Counted from the stretch's first letter, positions 42,147 through 50,862 are shown. The stretch: DNA of 64,000 nt from Chitinophagaceae bacterium UBA1931 (GCA_002337125.1 DDFJ01000004.1:1105889-1169888), one strand, 5' to 3'. Notes: generated by a model from the sequence alone, not told the origin. Program-made: numbers and translations.

Positions 42147-42587
42147 CTATTGTTTTTTCAACAGTATATCATAACGCATGGGTGAATCAATAAAAAGCTG
42201 ATCGCCCGTGATAGTGTAATTGCAGGGTTTGCAGGGATGAATGGATTGCAATCCGCAGGAGCCAAGCACAACAAATAAACTTCTTCCCCACTCTTCTTCA
42301 TACACCTGCGATTGAATAGCCGGTAAATCGAACGTTATTTTATTACTATCCTGCACTGCAAATGTGCCGTTTGAAAAAGTATTCGCCATTGTATGGCCGG
42401 AATAAGTTCCGTTTGCTGTAAATGTAATGATCACATCGCCGGAAGGTTGAGATAAATAGGGAAGCCCGCCATCATATACTTTTACCAGTTTCCAGCTCCC
42501 TTCAAGTGATCCATTGCCCGGTGCAGGCTGCTTGGAACAAGACAGTAAAAAAACCAGTGAAATAAAGAAAATTGACAGCCGTTTCAT
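42147..42587 (-). CDS. Lipocalin-like / META-type lipoprotein
   Basis: A 146-residue lipoprotein beginning MKRLSIFFISLVFLLSCSKQ, with the lipobox cysteine at residue 17. The mature part has the lipocalin-like opening LEGSWKLVKVYDGG, the strand pattern VIITFTANGTYSGHT and a closing ITGDQLFIDSP, common in Bacteroidota DUF-type lipocalins. Three cysteines cluster in LGSCGLQSIHPCKPCNY. The function is unknown. Confidence 0.75.
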   Translation of the reverse strand: MKRLSIFFISLVFLLSCSKQPAPGNGSLEGSWKLVKVYDGGLPYLSQPSGDVIITFTANGTYSGHTMANTFSNGTFAVQDSNKITFDLPAIQSQVYEEEWGRSLFVVLGSCGLQSIHPCKPCNYTITGDQLFIDSPMRYDILLKKQ

Positions 42588-42791
42588 GTTGCGAATTTAT
42601 ACTCCTGACAGCATAAAATTCAATGACGTTGCACGCTGTAAAGAACAATTGTAAGAAAAACAATATTTCAGCAGGCTGCTGCCGGTATCTGAAATCGTTA
42701 AGACTAACAACTATTGGTCAAAACATCGGCCTCTGTTTGCAGTTTTTGCCTTAATTTCACGCCCTCAATCCAATCAAATAAAATAGAATTT

Positions 42792-44423
42792 ATGGCTGAA
42801 GTAATTCGTATGCCCCTGTTGAGTGATACAATGACCGAAGGAAAAATTGTAAAATGGAATAAACAGGTGGGCGATAAAGTAAAAGGCGACGACGTGCTGG
42901 CAGATGTGGAAACTGATAAAGCTACGATGGAGGTTGTAGGATATGTAGATGGCACATTGTTATACATAGGTGTACCCGAAGGGAAAGCCGCACAGGTAAA
43001 CGAAATCATTGCAATTATTGGTAAAGAAGGTGAAGATTACCAGGCTCTTCTTCGTGGTGGTTCATCAACTGCTGCACCGGCTCCTGCTCCTGCAGCTGAA
43101 GCTCCGGTTGCTGCTGCACCCGCTGCTGGTGGTGATGCAGACAGTATTGCAAAATCACTTGCAGTAACAGTTATCCGCATGCCTTTGCTGAGCGATACCA
43201 TGACAGAAGGAAAAATTGTTGCATGGAATAAGAAAGTAGGCGATACAGTTAAGGCCGATGAAAGTCTGGCGGATGTTGAAACCGATAAAGCAACAATGGA
43301 AGTTGTTCCTTATGCAGATGGCACTTTATTATACACCGGTTTTGAAGCTGGTACTGCTGCAAAAGTAAACGAGGTAATTGCCATTATTGGTAAAGCAGGT
43401 ACCGATGTTAGTGGTTTGATTGAAGCCATTAAAAATCCATCAGCTCCGGCTGCTTCTGCACCAGCGGCATCAACTGCGGCTGCTCCTGCTGCTGCAACAA
43501 CTGCTGCAAGTGCTGCACCTGCAGAAACAGGCACTGACGGACGCATTAAAGCATCACCATTAGCTAAGAAAATTGCTGCTGAAAAAGGCATTGACCTGAA
43601 AGCAGTTCAGGGAAGTGGCGATGGCGGAAGAATTATTAAAGCTGATATTGATAACTATACTCCTGCTGCCGCAACAGCACCTGCTGCATCTAAACCAGCT
43701 GCAGCTGCACCCGTTGTTGCATTTACTCCTGGCGCAGGCGAAGGTTTTGTTGATACACCAAACAGCAGCATGCGTAAAACCATTGCACGCCGTTTAGGTG
43801 AAAGCATGTTCACTGCTCCTCACTTCTACCTGAAGATGGAGATCAACATGGACAATGCAATTGCTGCACGTGCACAAATGAATGCAGTAAGCCCGGTTAA
43901 GATCAGCTTCCAGGATATGATGATCAAAGCCTGTGCAATGGCATTGCGTAAACATCCTGCTGTAAACAGTTCATGGATGGGCGAATTTATCCGCACTTAC
44001 AATCATATCCATATCGGAAGTGCTGTTGCTGTTGACCAGGGATTGATTGTTCCTGTGTTCAAATTTGCTGATCAGAAATCATTGAGCCAGATTGCTTCTG
44101 AAGCCGGTGGTTTATATGAAAAAGCAAGAACAGGTAAACTGCAGCCACAGGAATTCACTGGCAATACATTTACTATTTCTAATCTTGGTATGATGGATAT
44201 TGAAGATTTCACTGCCATCATCAATCCTCCCGACAGCTGTATTCTTGCTGTAGGCCGCATTAAAGAAATTGTAGTGAAGAAAGCTGATGGAAGCTTTGAT
44301 ACAACCAACGTAATGAAAGTAACACTAAGCGCCGATCACAGAAGTGTTGATGGAGCTGTTGGTGCATCTTTCTTACAAACATTGAAAAAGTATATTGAGA
44401 ATCCGGTTACAATGCTGGTTTAA
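42792..44423 (+). CDS. Pyruvate dehydrogenase complex E2, dihydrolipoyl acetyltransferase
   Basis: A 543-residue E2 component. It has two N-terminal lipoyl domains with the lipoyl-lysine motif VETDKATMEV (K43 in the first, repeated about 120 residues later), joined by Ala/Pro linkers. A peripheral subunit-binding domain follows (KASPLAKKIAAEKGIDL, GSGDGGRI), then a catalytic acyltransferase domain ending with DHRSVDGAVGASFLQTLK, which carries the catalytic His and Asp. The ATG at 42792 is right before the first lipoyl domain; the longer frame to 42714 is rejected. E1 and E3 are not in the window, so a branched-chain or oxoglutarate role is not strictly excluded. A terminator follows. Confidence 0.9.
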   Translation: MAEVIRMPLLSDTMTEGKIVKWNKQVGDKVKGDDVLADVETDKATMEVVGYVDGTLLYIGVPEGKAAQVNEIIAIIGKEGEDYQALLRGGSSTAAPAPAPAAEAPVAAAPAAGGDADSIAKSLAVTVIRMPLLSDTMTEGKIVAWNKKVGDTVKADESLADVETDKATMEVVPYADGTLLYTGFEAGTAAKVNEVIAIIGKAGTDVSGLIEAIKNPSAPAASAPAASTAAAPAAATTAASAAPAETGTDGRIKASPLAKKIAAEKGIDLKAVQGSGDGGRIIKADIDNYTPAAATAPAASKPAAAAPVVAFTPGAGEGFVDTPNSSMRKTIARRLGESMFTAPHFYLKMEINMDNAIAARAQMNAVSPVKISFQDMMIKACAMALRKHPAVNSSWMGEFIRTYNHIHIGSAVAVDQGLIVPVFKFADQKSLSQIASEAGGLYEKARTGKLQPQEFTGNTFTISNLGMMDIEDFTAIINPPDSCILAVGRIKEIVVKKADGSFDTTNVMKVTLSADHRSVDGAVGASFLQTLKKYIENPVTMLV

Positions 44424-44442
44424 TCAATCACAAATAACAACG

Positions 44443-44474
44443 AAAGCGCAGGATAACACCTGCGCTTTTTATTT
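44443..44474 (+). terminator. Rho-independent terminator after the E2 gene
   Basis: Arms AAAGCGCAGG (44443-44452) and CCTGCGCTTT (44459-44468) with a 6-nt loop and a T-rich tail. Confidence 0.9.
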
Positions 44475-44527
44475 ATAAGGAAGAGCAAAACTCTTACCTT
44501 CATCTCTTTACAATAACTACCAATTAC

Positions 44528-45268
44528 ATGCATCGCCTGCTAATAATTCTTGCTATCATTCAATGCTATTCAGTATCTGCACAGGTTGACAGCAATACTG
44601 TACATCATCAGCACAATTTAAAAGCAGCTGGCATTATTGTTCCGTCAGTAATGATTGTTTATGGCATAACCGCATTGAAAAACCCGGAACTAATTCATTT
44701 CAATCAAACTATACAGCAAAAAATCTGGACCGAGAATCCGCATAACACAACACATATAGACGATTACCTCGTATTTGTTCCCGCAGCAGCTGTTTATGGC
44801 TTAAATGCCATCAACGTAAAAGGCAAACACCATTTTATTGACAGAAGTCTTCTTTATGGAATGAGTATGGTGCTTGCAACCGCAGTTGTAACACCGGTAA
44901 AACATCTCACAAAAGAATCAAGACCAGATGGCTCAAATACATTATCATTTCCCAGCGGACATACAACCGATGCATTTGTTGCAGCAGAGTTTATGTGGCA
45001 GGAATACAAAGATGTTTCGCCCTGGTATGGTGTTGCAGGTTATGCCGTAGCAGCAACAACAGCTTACCTGCGCATGTATAATAATAAACATTGGCTAAGT
45101 GATGTTGTAGCCGGTGCAGGTGTTGGAATATTATCAACCAAAGCCGTTTATTATATATATCCCTGGATCAAGAAAAAGCTGCCGGGTAAACTTAAAGATG
45201 AAGTTGCCCTCCTGCCATATTACCAGCCGCATTATGGTGGAATAAGTCTTATTTACCATTTACCCTGA
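44528..45268 (+). CDS. PAP2-family phosphatase (exported)
   Basis: A 246-residue membrane phosphatase of the PAP2/haloperoxidase superfamily. An N-terminal signal peptide (MHRLLIILAIIQCYSVSAQ) is followed by all three catalytic motifs: KHLTKESRP near residue 135, the PSGH block in LSFPSGHTTDAF, and RMYNNKHWLSDVVAG near residue 190. Typical substrates are undecaprenyl-pyrophosphate or lipid phosphates at the periplasmic face; which one applies here is open. Confidence 0.9.
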   Translation: MHRLLIILAIIQCYSVSAQVDSNTVHHQHNLKAAGIIVPSVMIVYGITALKNPELIHFNQTIQQKIWTENPHNTTHIDDYLVFVPAAAVYGLNAINVKGKHHFIDRSLLYGMSMVLATAVVTPVKHLTKESRPDGSNTLSFPSGHTTDAFVAAEFMWQEYKDVSPWYGVAGYAVAATTAYLRMYNNKHWLSDVVAGAGVGILSTKAVYYIYPWIKKKLPGKLKDEVALLPYYQPHYGGISLIYHLP

Positions 45269-45285
45269 ACAGATTTTCAATAATT

Positions 45286-45316
45286 TTTGAAAATTTTAAA
45301 TAATCTGTTATCTTCG
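45286..45316 (+). promoter_or_regulatory. Promoter of the GbsR/MarR regulator, probably leaderless
   Basis: TTTG (45286-45289), 19 nt, TATCTTCG (45309-45316). The ATG begins at 45321, only 4 nt after the -7 box, so the transcript should start at or within a base or two of the start codon. Confidence 0.5.
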
Positions 45317-45320
45317 TTAC

Positions 45321-45827
45321 ATGACTGTAACAGAAGCCAGGCAACAATTTATCAGCACATGGGGTGCAATGGGCACACATTGGGGCATCAACCGCACCAT
45401 GGCGCAGGTACATGCCTTGCTCATGATCAGTGCCAATCCGTTAACCCAGGATGATATTATGGCCCAGCTCAATATCAGTCGTGGTAATGTAAACATGAAC
45501 ATCCGTGAGCTGATTGATTGGGGATTGGTTGACCGTGTGATTATTGCCGGCGAAAGAAAGGAATACTTTACAGCTGAAAAGGATATCTGGAAAGTTGCCA
45601 CACAAATCATCAAGGAACGTAAGAAAAGAGAGCTTGACCCGATGATGAAATTAATTGACCAGATGAGTAAAGTGGAAGGCGATAAAAATGATAAGGATGT
45701 AAAAGTTTTCCTCGACACAATCAACGGCATCCAGAAGTTTGGAGCACATGCAGATGATATGCTGGGATTGCTGGTTAAAAGCGATGAAAACTGGTTTTTA
45801 AGCACAGTTCTGAAATTAATTAAATAG
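45321..45827 (+). CDS. GbsR/MarR-family transcriptional regulator
   Basis: A 168-residue winged-helix regulator of the GbsR branch of MarR proteins. The recognition unit is at residues 43-75 (NPLTQDDIMAQLNISRGNVNMNIRELIDWGLV), followed by the wing with IIAGERKEYFTAEKDIW and a long C-terminal helical region for dimerisation. The ligand and targets are unknown. The adjacent small membrane gene is a natural candidate target. It is closed by a terminator. Confidence 0.87.
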   Translation: MTVTEARQQFISTWGAMGTHWGINRTMAQVHALLMISANPLTQDDIMAQLNISRGNVNMNIRELIDWGLVDRVIIAGERKEYFTAEKDIWKVATQIIKERKKRELDPMMKLIDQMSKVEGDKNDKDVKVFLDTINGIQKFGAHADDMLGLLVKSDENWFLSTVLKLIK

Positions 45828-45843
45828 AGAAAACAACACGGAA

Positions 45844-45867
45844 GGCCGGACGAATCCGGCTTTTTTA
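45844..45867 (+). terminator. Rho-independent terminator after the regulator gene
   Basis: GCCGGA (45845-45850), CGAA tetraloop, TCCGGC (45855-45860), then six T. Confidence 0.85.
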
Positions 45868-45912
45868 AAACATATTATTTTCATTTTTTTCTGAAAATTT
45901 AAAATATTAGAA

Positions 45913-46263
45913 ATGAAATTATTTAAACAAACCGAATTGATCCTTACAGTTGTTTTGGCAGCAGCATTAGTAACACTGTTTTGGAGAACAGGCTGGTTTG
46001 AGATAGCATACATCATTTACGTTATTGCAGGTGCGAGCCAGTTCATCAGTTTGTTTATACATTTCAAAACCGGGTGGTTCAGTAATCACCTGCTGAGGAA
46101 TATTTATTACTTCACATTTTTATTGTCAGCATTACTTGCTATTACCAATACTGGTCTGATGATTTCATTTTTCACATCACCATTCATGTTACTTATCTAC
46201 ACATTTATCTGCTATAAGGAAATGCAGATTCTGCGGTTGAAGGAATTTTTTCATTTGAAATAA
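45913..46263 (+). CDS. Small integral membrane protein
   Basis: A 116-residue protein with four hydrophobic segments (about residues 8-25, 31-50, 63-83 and 87-105) and no recognised catalytic motif. It may be a DoxX-like or uncharacterised four-helix membrane protein. It lies 20 nt upstream of an epimerase gene on the same strand, suggesting an operon, and downstream of the GbsR-type regulator. Confidence 0.72.
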   Translation: MKLFKQTELILTVVLAAALVTLFWRTGWFEIAYIIYVIAGASQFISLFIHFKTGWFSNHLLRNIYYFTFLLSALLAITNTGLMISFFTSPFMLLIYTFICYKEMQILRLKEFFHLK

Positions 46264-46282
46264 CCAATCAAAATAAAGAAAT

Positions 46283-47266
46283 ATGAGAAATGCAAAAATT
46301 GTCATTGCCGGCGGCAGTGGCTTTATTGGAGAAAGTTTAATTAAATACTTTGGCAATGAAAATAAACTGATTATTCTAAGTAGAAATGCTGACAACTCAC
46401 AAAACAACAGAAACAGATTTTCATTATTATCAGAACCAGAGTTAAAGAATGTTATCTATTGCCATTGGGATGGGAAAACATTGGGAGACTGGTATAAACA
46501 ATTGGAAGACACTGATATCCTTATCAACCTATCAGGCAAATCAGTTAATTGCAGGTATACTGAAAAAAATAAAAAGGATATTTTAAACAGCCGGGTCGAT
46601 TCAACAAAGATTCTCGGAGAAGCAATTGCTAAAACAAAAAATCCACCCAAACTTTGGATCAATGCGTCGTCGGCAACAATTTATCGACATTCAACGGATA
46701 AACCCCAGGATGAATTTACAGGTGAAATTGAAAATGATTTTTCAGTACAAGTTTGTAAAGCATGGGAAAATACATTTTACAATCAGGCTACACCATTCAC
46801 AAGAAAAATTGCATTAAGAATGGCAATTACACTTGGTGCAGGAGGTATAATGATTCCTTACTTTAACCTGTTGAAATTCGGGCTTGGAGGAAAGCAAGGC
46901 AACGGAAAACAAATGTATAGCTGGGTTCATATTGAAGACAGCTGCAGGATGATTGAATGGTTTTATGAGCATCATGAACTGGAAGGCACATTTAACTGTG
47001 CATCGCCTTACCCAGTTCATAATAAGGAATTCATGAAAACATTAAGAACAATATCGCATACCACTTTTGGATTACCTGCAATGAAATGGATGTTACAGAT
47101 TGGTGCATTATTAATTGGAACAGAAACAGAACTGGTTCTTAAAAGCAGATGGGTTGTTCCCACAAGAATACTTGAAACCGGTTTTCAATTTAAATACCCA
47201 TTGCTAAGCGATGCATTAGCTGAAGTATTTAACAACACTCCCAAAAATTTGTACCGCATCTTTTAA
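46283..47266 (+). CDS. TIGR01777-type NAD-dependent epimerase (SDR family)
   Basis: A 327-residue SDR protein of the YfcH/SDR39U1 type. The nucleotide-binding glycine motif is GGSGFIG at residue 9. The family segments NLSGKSVNCRY, LGEAIAKTKNPPKLWINASSATIYR and KIALRMAITLGAGGIMIPYFNLLKFGLGGKQGNGKQMYSWVHIEDSCRMI are clear. The C-terminal extension holds the ETELVLKSRWVVPTRILETGF block. The substrate is unknown; such proteins are sometimes linked to cell division or cofactor metabolism. Confidence 0.9.
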   Translation: MRNAKIVIAGGSGFIGESLIKYFGNENKLIILSRNADNSQNNRNRFSLLSEPELKNVIYCHWDGKTLGDWYKQLEDTDILINLSGKSVNCRYTEKNKKDILNSRVDSTKILGEAIAKTKNPPKLWINASSATIYRHSTDKPQDEFTGEIENDFSVQVCKAWENTFYNQATPFTRKIALRMAITLGAGGIMIPYFNLLKFGLGGKQGNGKQMYSWVHIEDSCRMIEWFYEHHELEGTFNCASPYPVHNKEFMKTLRTISHTTFGLPAMKWMLQIGALLIGTETELVLKSRWVVPTRILETGFQFKYPLLSDALAEVFNNTPKNLYRIF

Positions 47267-47302
47267 GAATTCAGGTATTTACTTGCTCCTTACCTTTACA
47301 GT

Positions 47303-47665
47303 ATGAACAAGAAAACCCTCGTTCTCGGAGCATCAGACAATCCTAACAGGTACAGTTATCTTGCTGTTCAGAATCTGCGCAGTAAAGGTCATGATGTAAT
47401 AGGTATTGGCCGGCATGCAGGTGTTGTTGCTGATGTTGAAATTAAAACCGAACAGCAGGAAATCAACGATATTGATACAGTAACATTATACCTCAACCCT
47501 ACACATCAACAGCAATACTATAATTACATTCTTTCGCTGAAGCCCAAACGCATCATCTTTAACCCAGGAACAGAAAATGATGAGTTGGAAAAACTGGCAA
47601 TGGAAAATAATATTCAGCCTGTTGAAGCCTGCACATTGGTAATGCTCAGCACTGGCCAATATTGA
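47303..47665 (+). CDS. CoA-binding domain protein
   Basis: A 120-residue single-domain protein of the CoA_binding_2 (YccU-like) type. The Rossmann start KTLVLGASDNPNRYSYLA and the segment SLKPKRIIFNPGTENDELEKLAMENNIQPVEACTLVML are typical. Members bind CoA or related nucleotides without a known reaction. It follows the epimerase gene by 36 nt. A TACCTTTA sequence at 47291-47298 may provide a separate -7 box. Confidence 0.87.
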   Translation: MNKKTLVLGASDNPNRYSYLAVQNLRSKGHDVIGIGRHAGVVADVEIKTEQQEINDIDTVTLYLNPTHQQQYYNYILSLKPKRIIFNPGTENDELEKLAMENNIQPVEACTLVMLSTGQY

Positions 47666-47740
47666 TTTCCGTCTGACTTTAATTTTCCGAGGTTTATTTC
47701 GCTTATCCCCATTTGTTAATAAAGACTTAGCTTATCCGGC

Positions 47741-47772
47741 TTGCAGCTCCTGAAAATATATTCGTAAATTAG
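47741..47772 (+). promoter_or_regulatory. Possible promoter of the RNase H-like gene
   Basis: TTG (47741-47743), 21 nt, TAAATTAG (47765-47772), an imperfect match to the Bacteroidota consensus and placed 14 nt before the ATG. Confidence 0.3.
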
Positions 47773-47786
47773 GAAAACCTCAATTT

Positions 47787-48260
47787 ATGAACTGGAGACG
47801 ATTTAACGGTGAACAGATCCGCTTCCCCATTAAAGACGAAGTTCGTGCAGCAATCATCAGGGAGTCCGATAAAGGTTTTCGCCTGAAGGTTTGTATTGGC
47901 ACCGACAGCCAGGTAAAGGGAAACGATACAGAGTTTGCAACTGTTATTGTTTTTCTTCGTGAAGGGCACGGAGGATTTATGTTCATCCACAATGAAAAAA
48001 CCCTGCAGCGTTACACCATCAAAGAACGCATGCTGGTTGAAGTAGCAAAAAGTATTGAAATTGCTTACGAACTATGCGACTTGTTTACAGAGTATGATGT
48101 TGACATGGAGGTACATGCCGACATTAATACCAACCCGCATTTCAAAAGCAATGAAGCATTGCGTGAAGCAATGGGTTACATTCTCGGAATGGGCTTTGCC
48201 TTTAAAGCCAAACCGGAGGCATTTGCCAGCAGCAGCTGTGCAAATAAAATTGTAAACTGA
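47787..48260 (+). CDS. DUF458 (YkuK-type) RNase H-like protein
   Basis: A 157-residue protein of the DUF458 family, which has an RNase H-like fold. The acidic GTDSQVKGNDTEFATVIVF segment near residue 38 carries the first conserved Asp. The middle block YTIKERMLVEVAKSIEIAYEL and the VHADINTNPHFKSNEALREAMGYILGMGF segment (further acidic residues) are typical. Nuclease activity is suggested by fold only. Confidence 0.85.
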   Translation: MNWRRFNGEQIRFPIKDEVRAAIIRESDKGFRLKVCIGTDSQVKGNDTEFATVIVFLREGHGGFMFIHNEKTLQRYTIKERMLVEVAKSIEIAYELCDLFTEYDVDMEVHADINTNPHFKSNEALREAMGYILGMGFAFKAKPEAFASSSCANKIVN

Positions 48261-48324
48261 GTATTTGTTTGAAAGCTGATAATCGGTGTGCTCACACCGT
48301 ATGGGGCATTGTTTCCTCTGTTCA

Positions 48325-49041
48325 TTACACAACTGTCAGTAATGTTGCAGCAACCACAGCTGCAGTTTCAGTTCGTAACCGGGTTTCGCCAAGTGCAACC
48401 GGCTGAAATTTATGCTGCAATGCCAGTTCAATTTCTGCAGGCGAAAAGTCGCCTTCAGGACCAATAAGAATACAGCTTTGATTAGTTGAACGTAAATCAA
48501 TATCCCTTAATGAATGTTTCATTCCATCTTCACAATGAGCAATCAACTTCAGCAACTGTGCATTTTCATTTGTTTGTTCCACATACGATGAATAAGAAAC
48601 AGGTTCATGTAAAACAGGCATCCATGTTTGCTGGCTTTGCAGCATGGCACTGATTACAATTCCCTTCATCCTGTCATAACGGAAATGTTGCCGCTCTGTA
48701 CGTTCGCTGATGAGTGGAATAATTTCACTCACACCTATCTCTGTTGCTTTTTCCAAAAACCATTCAAAGCGGCTGGCATTTTTTACCAGCGAAACAGCAA
48801 TGGAAACTTTTCGTTTTGGTTCATCTGTTTTTGTTACAGCATTTATTTTAACCACACAACTTCGTTTATGTGGTTCTGTAATTGATGCATTCAACAGGCT
48901 GCCTTTTCCATCAGTTAAATTCATTTCTTCGCCACGCTGCATGCGTAATACCTGCACAACGTGTTTTGATGTTTCTTCATTGAGAGTAAGAAGCATTGAA
49001 GAACCATCGTAAGCATCAATATAAAAAAAAGGTAGTGCCAT
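48325..49041 (-). CDS. rsmE: 16S rRNA m3U1498 methyltransferase
   Basis: A SPOUT-class SAM-dependent methyltransferase modifying U1498 of 16S rRNA. The N-terminal PUA-like part contains HVVQVLRMQRGEEMNLTDGKG. The knot forms from VSLVKNASRFEWFLEKATEIGVSEIIPL, LIGPEGDFSPAEIELA and the C-terminal LGETRLRTETAAVVAATLL. Length is 238 residues, normal. It follows dnaB on the same strand but behind a hairpin, with its own possible -7 box. Confidence 0.95.
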   Translation of the reverse strand: MALPFFYIDAYDGSSMLLTLNEETSKHVVQVLRMQRGEEMNLTDGKGSLLNASITEPHKRSCVVKINAVTKTDEPKRKVSIAVSLVKNASRFEWFLEKATEIGVSEIIPLISERTERQHFRYDRMKGIVISAMLQSQQTWMPVLHEPVSYSSYVEQTNENAQLLKLIAHCEDGMKHSLRDIDLRSTNQSCILIGPEGDFSPAEIELALQHKFQPVALGETRLRTETAAVVAATLLTVV

Positions 49042-49044
49042 AAT

Positions 49045-49070
49045 GAAAAATCCCGCTGCAATGAGCGGGA
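49045..49070 (-). terminator. Terminator of dnaB
   Basis: TCCCGCT (49051-49057) and AGCGGGA (49064-49070) with a 6-nt loop. On the minus strand a run of five T follows. It lies 33 nt past the dnaB stop and within 4-30 nt of the rsmE start. Confidence 0.75.
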
Positions 49071-49078
49071 CAAATCTA
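49071..49078 (-). promoter_or_regulatory. Candidate -7 box of rsmE overlapping the dnaB terminator region
   Basis: The minus strand reads TAGATTTG, a full TAnnTTTG match. The predicted start falls inside the terminator hairpin. There is no matching TTG upstream, so this is weak. Confidence 0.3.
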
Positions 49079-49102
49079 TAATCGTAAATCTGAATTCAGA
49101 AA

Positions 49103-50656
49103 TTAAAACGGAGTTTCTTCATCAAAATTCATGTCATTCATCTTACTTCCTTTCTGCACAAATACTTTTGGTCCGTCATCGGTTGAAACAGGTTTCCAGT
49201 TACCGCCACCGGGCAATGCACCTCCGCCCATATCACCAAAATCATCTTCCACAAATTTCTGAATATGCAGCAATGCTCTCAGTTTAATTGTTTCAAGCGA
49301 ACCGTTACGGTGCTTGGCAATACGCACATGCGTTTCACCACGGTTGCTCTCGCCAAATTCGTTGGAAGTGATATCGTAGTATTCAGGACGGTAAAGGAAC
49401 ATAACCATATCAGCATCCTGTTCAATAGCACCCGATTCACGAAGGTCACTCAACTGCGGCATTTTATTTCCATCCTTACGTTTTTCCACCTCACGACTTA
49501 ACTGTGAAAGTGCAATGATTGGAATCTGCAGTTCTTTTGCCAACTGTTTTAATGAACGTGAAATAGTACTGATCTCCTGTTCACGGTTGGTATTTTTGTT
49601 TCCACCGCCACCGCTCATTAACTGCAAATAATCGATGATGAGTAAGCCTACACCATGTTTATTTACAAGACGACGGGCTTTTGCACGCAATTCAAAAATG
49701 TTCAGTGCTGCTGAATCATCAATGTAAATAGGTGCTTTACCTAAACGTTCAATTCCTTTTTTGTACAACTGCTGTACTTCATGATCTTCCAGCTTACCCC
49801 TTGAGATTTTCTCCAGCATAATTTCACTTTCTGCCGAAAGAATACGCTGCACCAACTGCGCAGCACTCATTTCAAGCGAGAAGAATGCAACCGGTGTTGG
49901 CTTGGTTGCACTTAATGCAGCATTACGCACAAGGTTTAAGGCAAATGCTGTTTTACCCACAGCAGGACGTGCCGCAAGAATCACCAGGTCGGATGGTTGC
50001 CATCCGTAAGTTACTTTGTCCATAGTGGCAAAGCCGCTTGGCACACCGGTAATATCTTCCTGTTTATTGCGCAGGTCTTCAATACGCTGAATGGTTTTGA
50101 TCAAAACATTATCAAACGAATCAAAGTTTTTGCGGAGATAGTTATTGGTAATTTCAAACAACTTGCTTTCTGCATCATCCAGCAAATCGAATACATCGGT
50201 ACTTTCTTCGTATGCATCGCCGATTGTTTCGCCGCTGATGCGGATTAATTCACGTTGTAAAAATTTCTGTAAAATAATTCTTGCGTGTGCTTCAATGTTA
50301 GCAGTTGAAACTACTGTGTTGGTTAAACGTGTTACAAAGTATGCACCACCAACCATTTCAAGTTCTTCCTTCAGCTTCAGTTCTTCCACCACAGTGAGCA
50401 AATCAATAGGCGAACTTTTTGCAGTGAGTGACTGCATTGAACGGAATATGCGTTGATGTGCATCAACATAAAAACATTCCGGGCGTAGAATTTCACTGAT
50501 TGCATCAAACGCACCTTTCTCCAGCATAATTGCACCAAGTACTGCTTCTTCCAGTTCTTTAGCTTGTGGTGGCACTTTACCATACACCATGGTAGAAAGG
50601 TCGAGGGGAGCCTTCCGTTTTGCTTTCCGGTCCTTATTGATATTCGTAAGATCCAT
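49103..50656 (-). CDS. dnaB: Replicative DNA helicase
   Basis: The hexameric fork helicase. The 517-residue product has the N-terminal helical domain (PPQAKELEEAVLGAIMLEKGAFD) and a RecA-like motor with Walker A ARPAVGKTAFALN near residue 233. Further motifs are FFSLEMSAAQLVQRIL, Walker B LLIIDYLQLMSG and the DLRESGAIEQDADMVMFLYRPEYY block. The C-terminal tail is Gly-rich and ends in an acidic segment (NDMNFDEETPF). The gene is divergent from pheT across a 462-nt gap. Confidence 0.97.
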   Translation of the reverse strand: MDLTNINKDRKAKRKAPLDLSTMVYGKVPPQAKELEEAVLGAIMLEKGAFDAISEILRPECFYVDAHQRIFRSMQSLTAKSSPIDLLTVVEELKLKEELEMVGGAYFVTRLTNTVVSTANIEAHARIILQKFLQRELIRISGETIGDAYEESTDVFDLLDDAESKLFEITNNYLRKNFDSFDNVLIKTIQRIEDLRNKQEDITGVPSGFATMDKVTYGWQPSDLVILAARPAVGKTAFALNLVRNAALSATKPTPVAFFSLEMSAAQLVQRILSAESEIMLEKISRGKLEDHEVQQLYKKGIERLGKAPIYIDDSAALNIFELRAKARRLVNKHGVGLLIIDYLQLMSGGGGNKNTNREQEISTISRSLKQLAKELQIPIIALSQLSREVEKRKDGNKMPQLSDLRESGAIEQDADMVMFLYRPEYYDITSNEFGESNRGETHVRIAKHRNGSLETIKLRALLHIQKFVEDDFGDMGGGALPGGGNWKPVSTDDGPKVFVQKGSKMNDMNFDEETPF

Positions 50657-50832
50657 AGTTTGCTAAGAAATACAATGTTTTGATTCGGGTTCTTCCTTCA
50701 CAACCGCCAACATTTTTTAATGTTAAGCAACTGTTACGGAACGAGGGCGACGAATGTAATTGAGAAAACAATACCAGCAAAAACAAATCCACTCAATATT
50801 TTTTTCATACATGATTCACATTAATTCCGGGG

Positions 50833-50862
50833 TTATCCACCGTAATTATTCAGCTATCCACA
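50833..50862 (+). promoter_or_regulatory. Pair of DnaA-box-like sites in the dnaB-pheT gap
   Basis: TTATCCACC (50833-50841) and CTATCCACA (50854-50862) each differ from the DnaA box TTATCCACA at one position. They have the same orientation and lie 21 nt apart, two helical turns. A flanking AT-rich tract follows (50881-50900). The rest of the gap 50657-51118 shows only a small palindrome (50709-50724) and the pheT promoter box. Chance occurrence is possible. Confidence 0.3.

Noticed and set aside
42714..42791. 26-residue N-terminal extension of the E2 protein
   Set aside because: It starts at a non-ATG codon, and the residues precede a complete lipoyl domain and look unlike any targeting signal. 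The ATG at 42792 fits the family.
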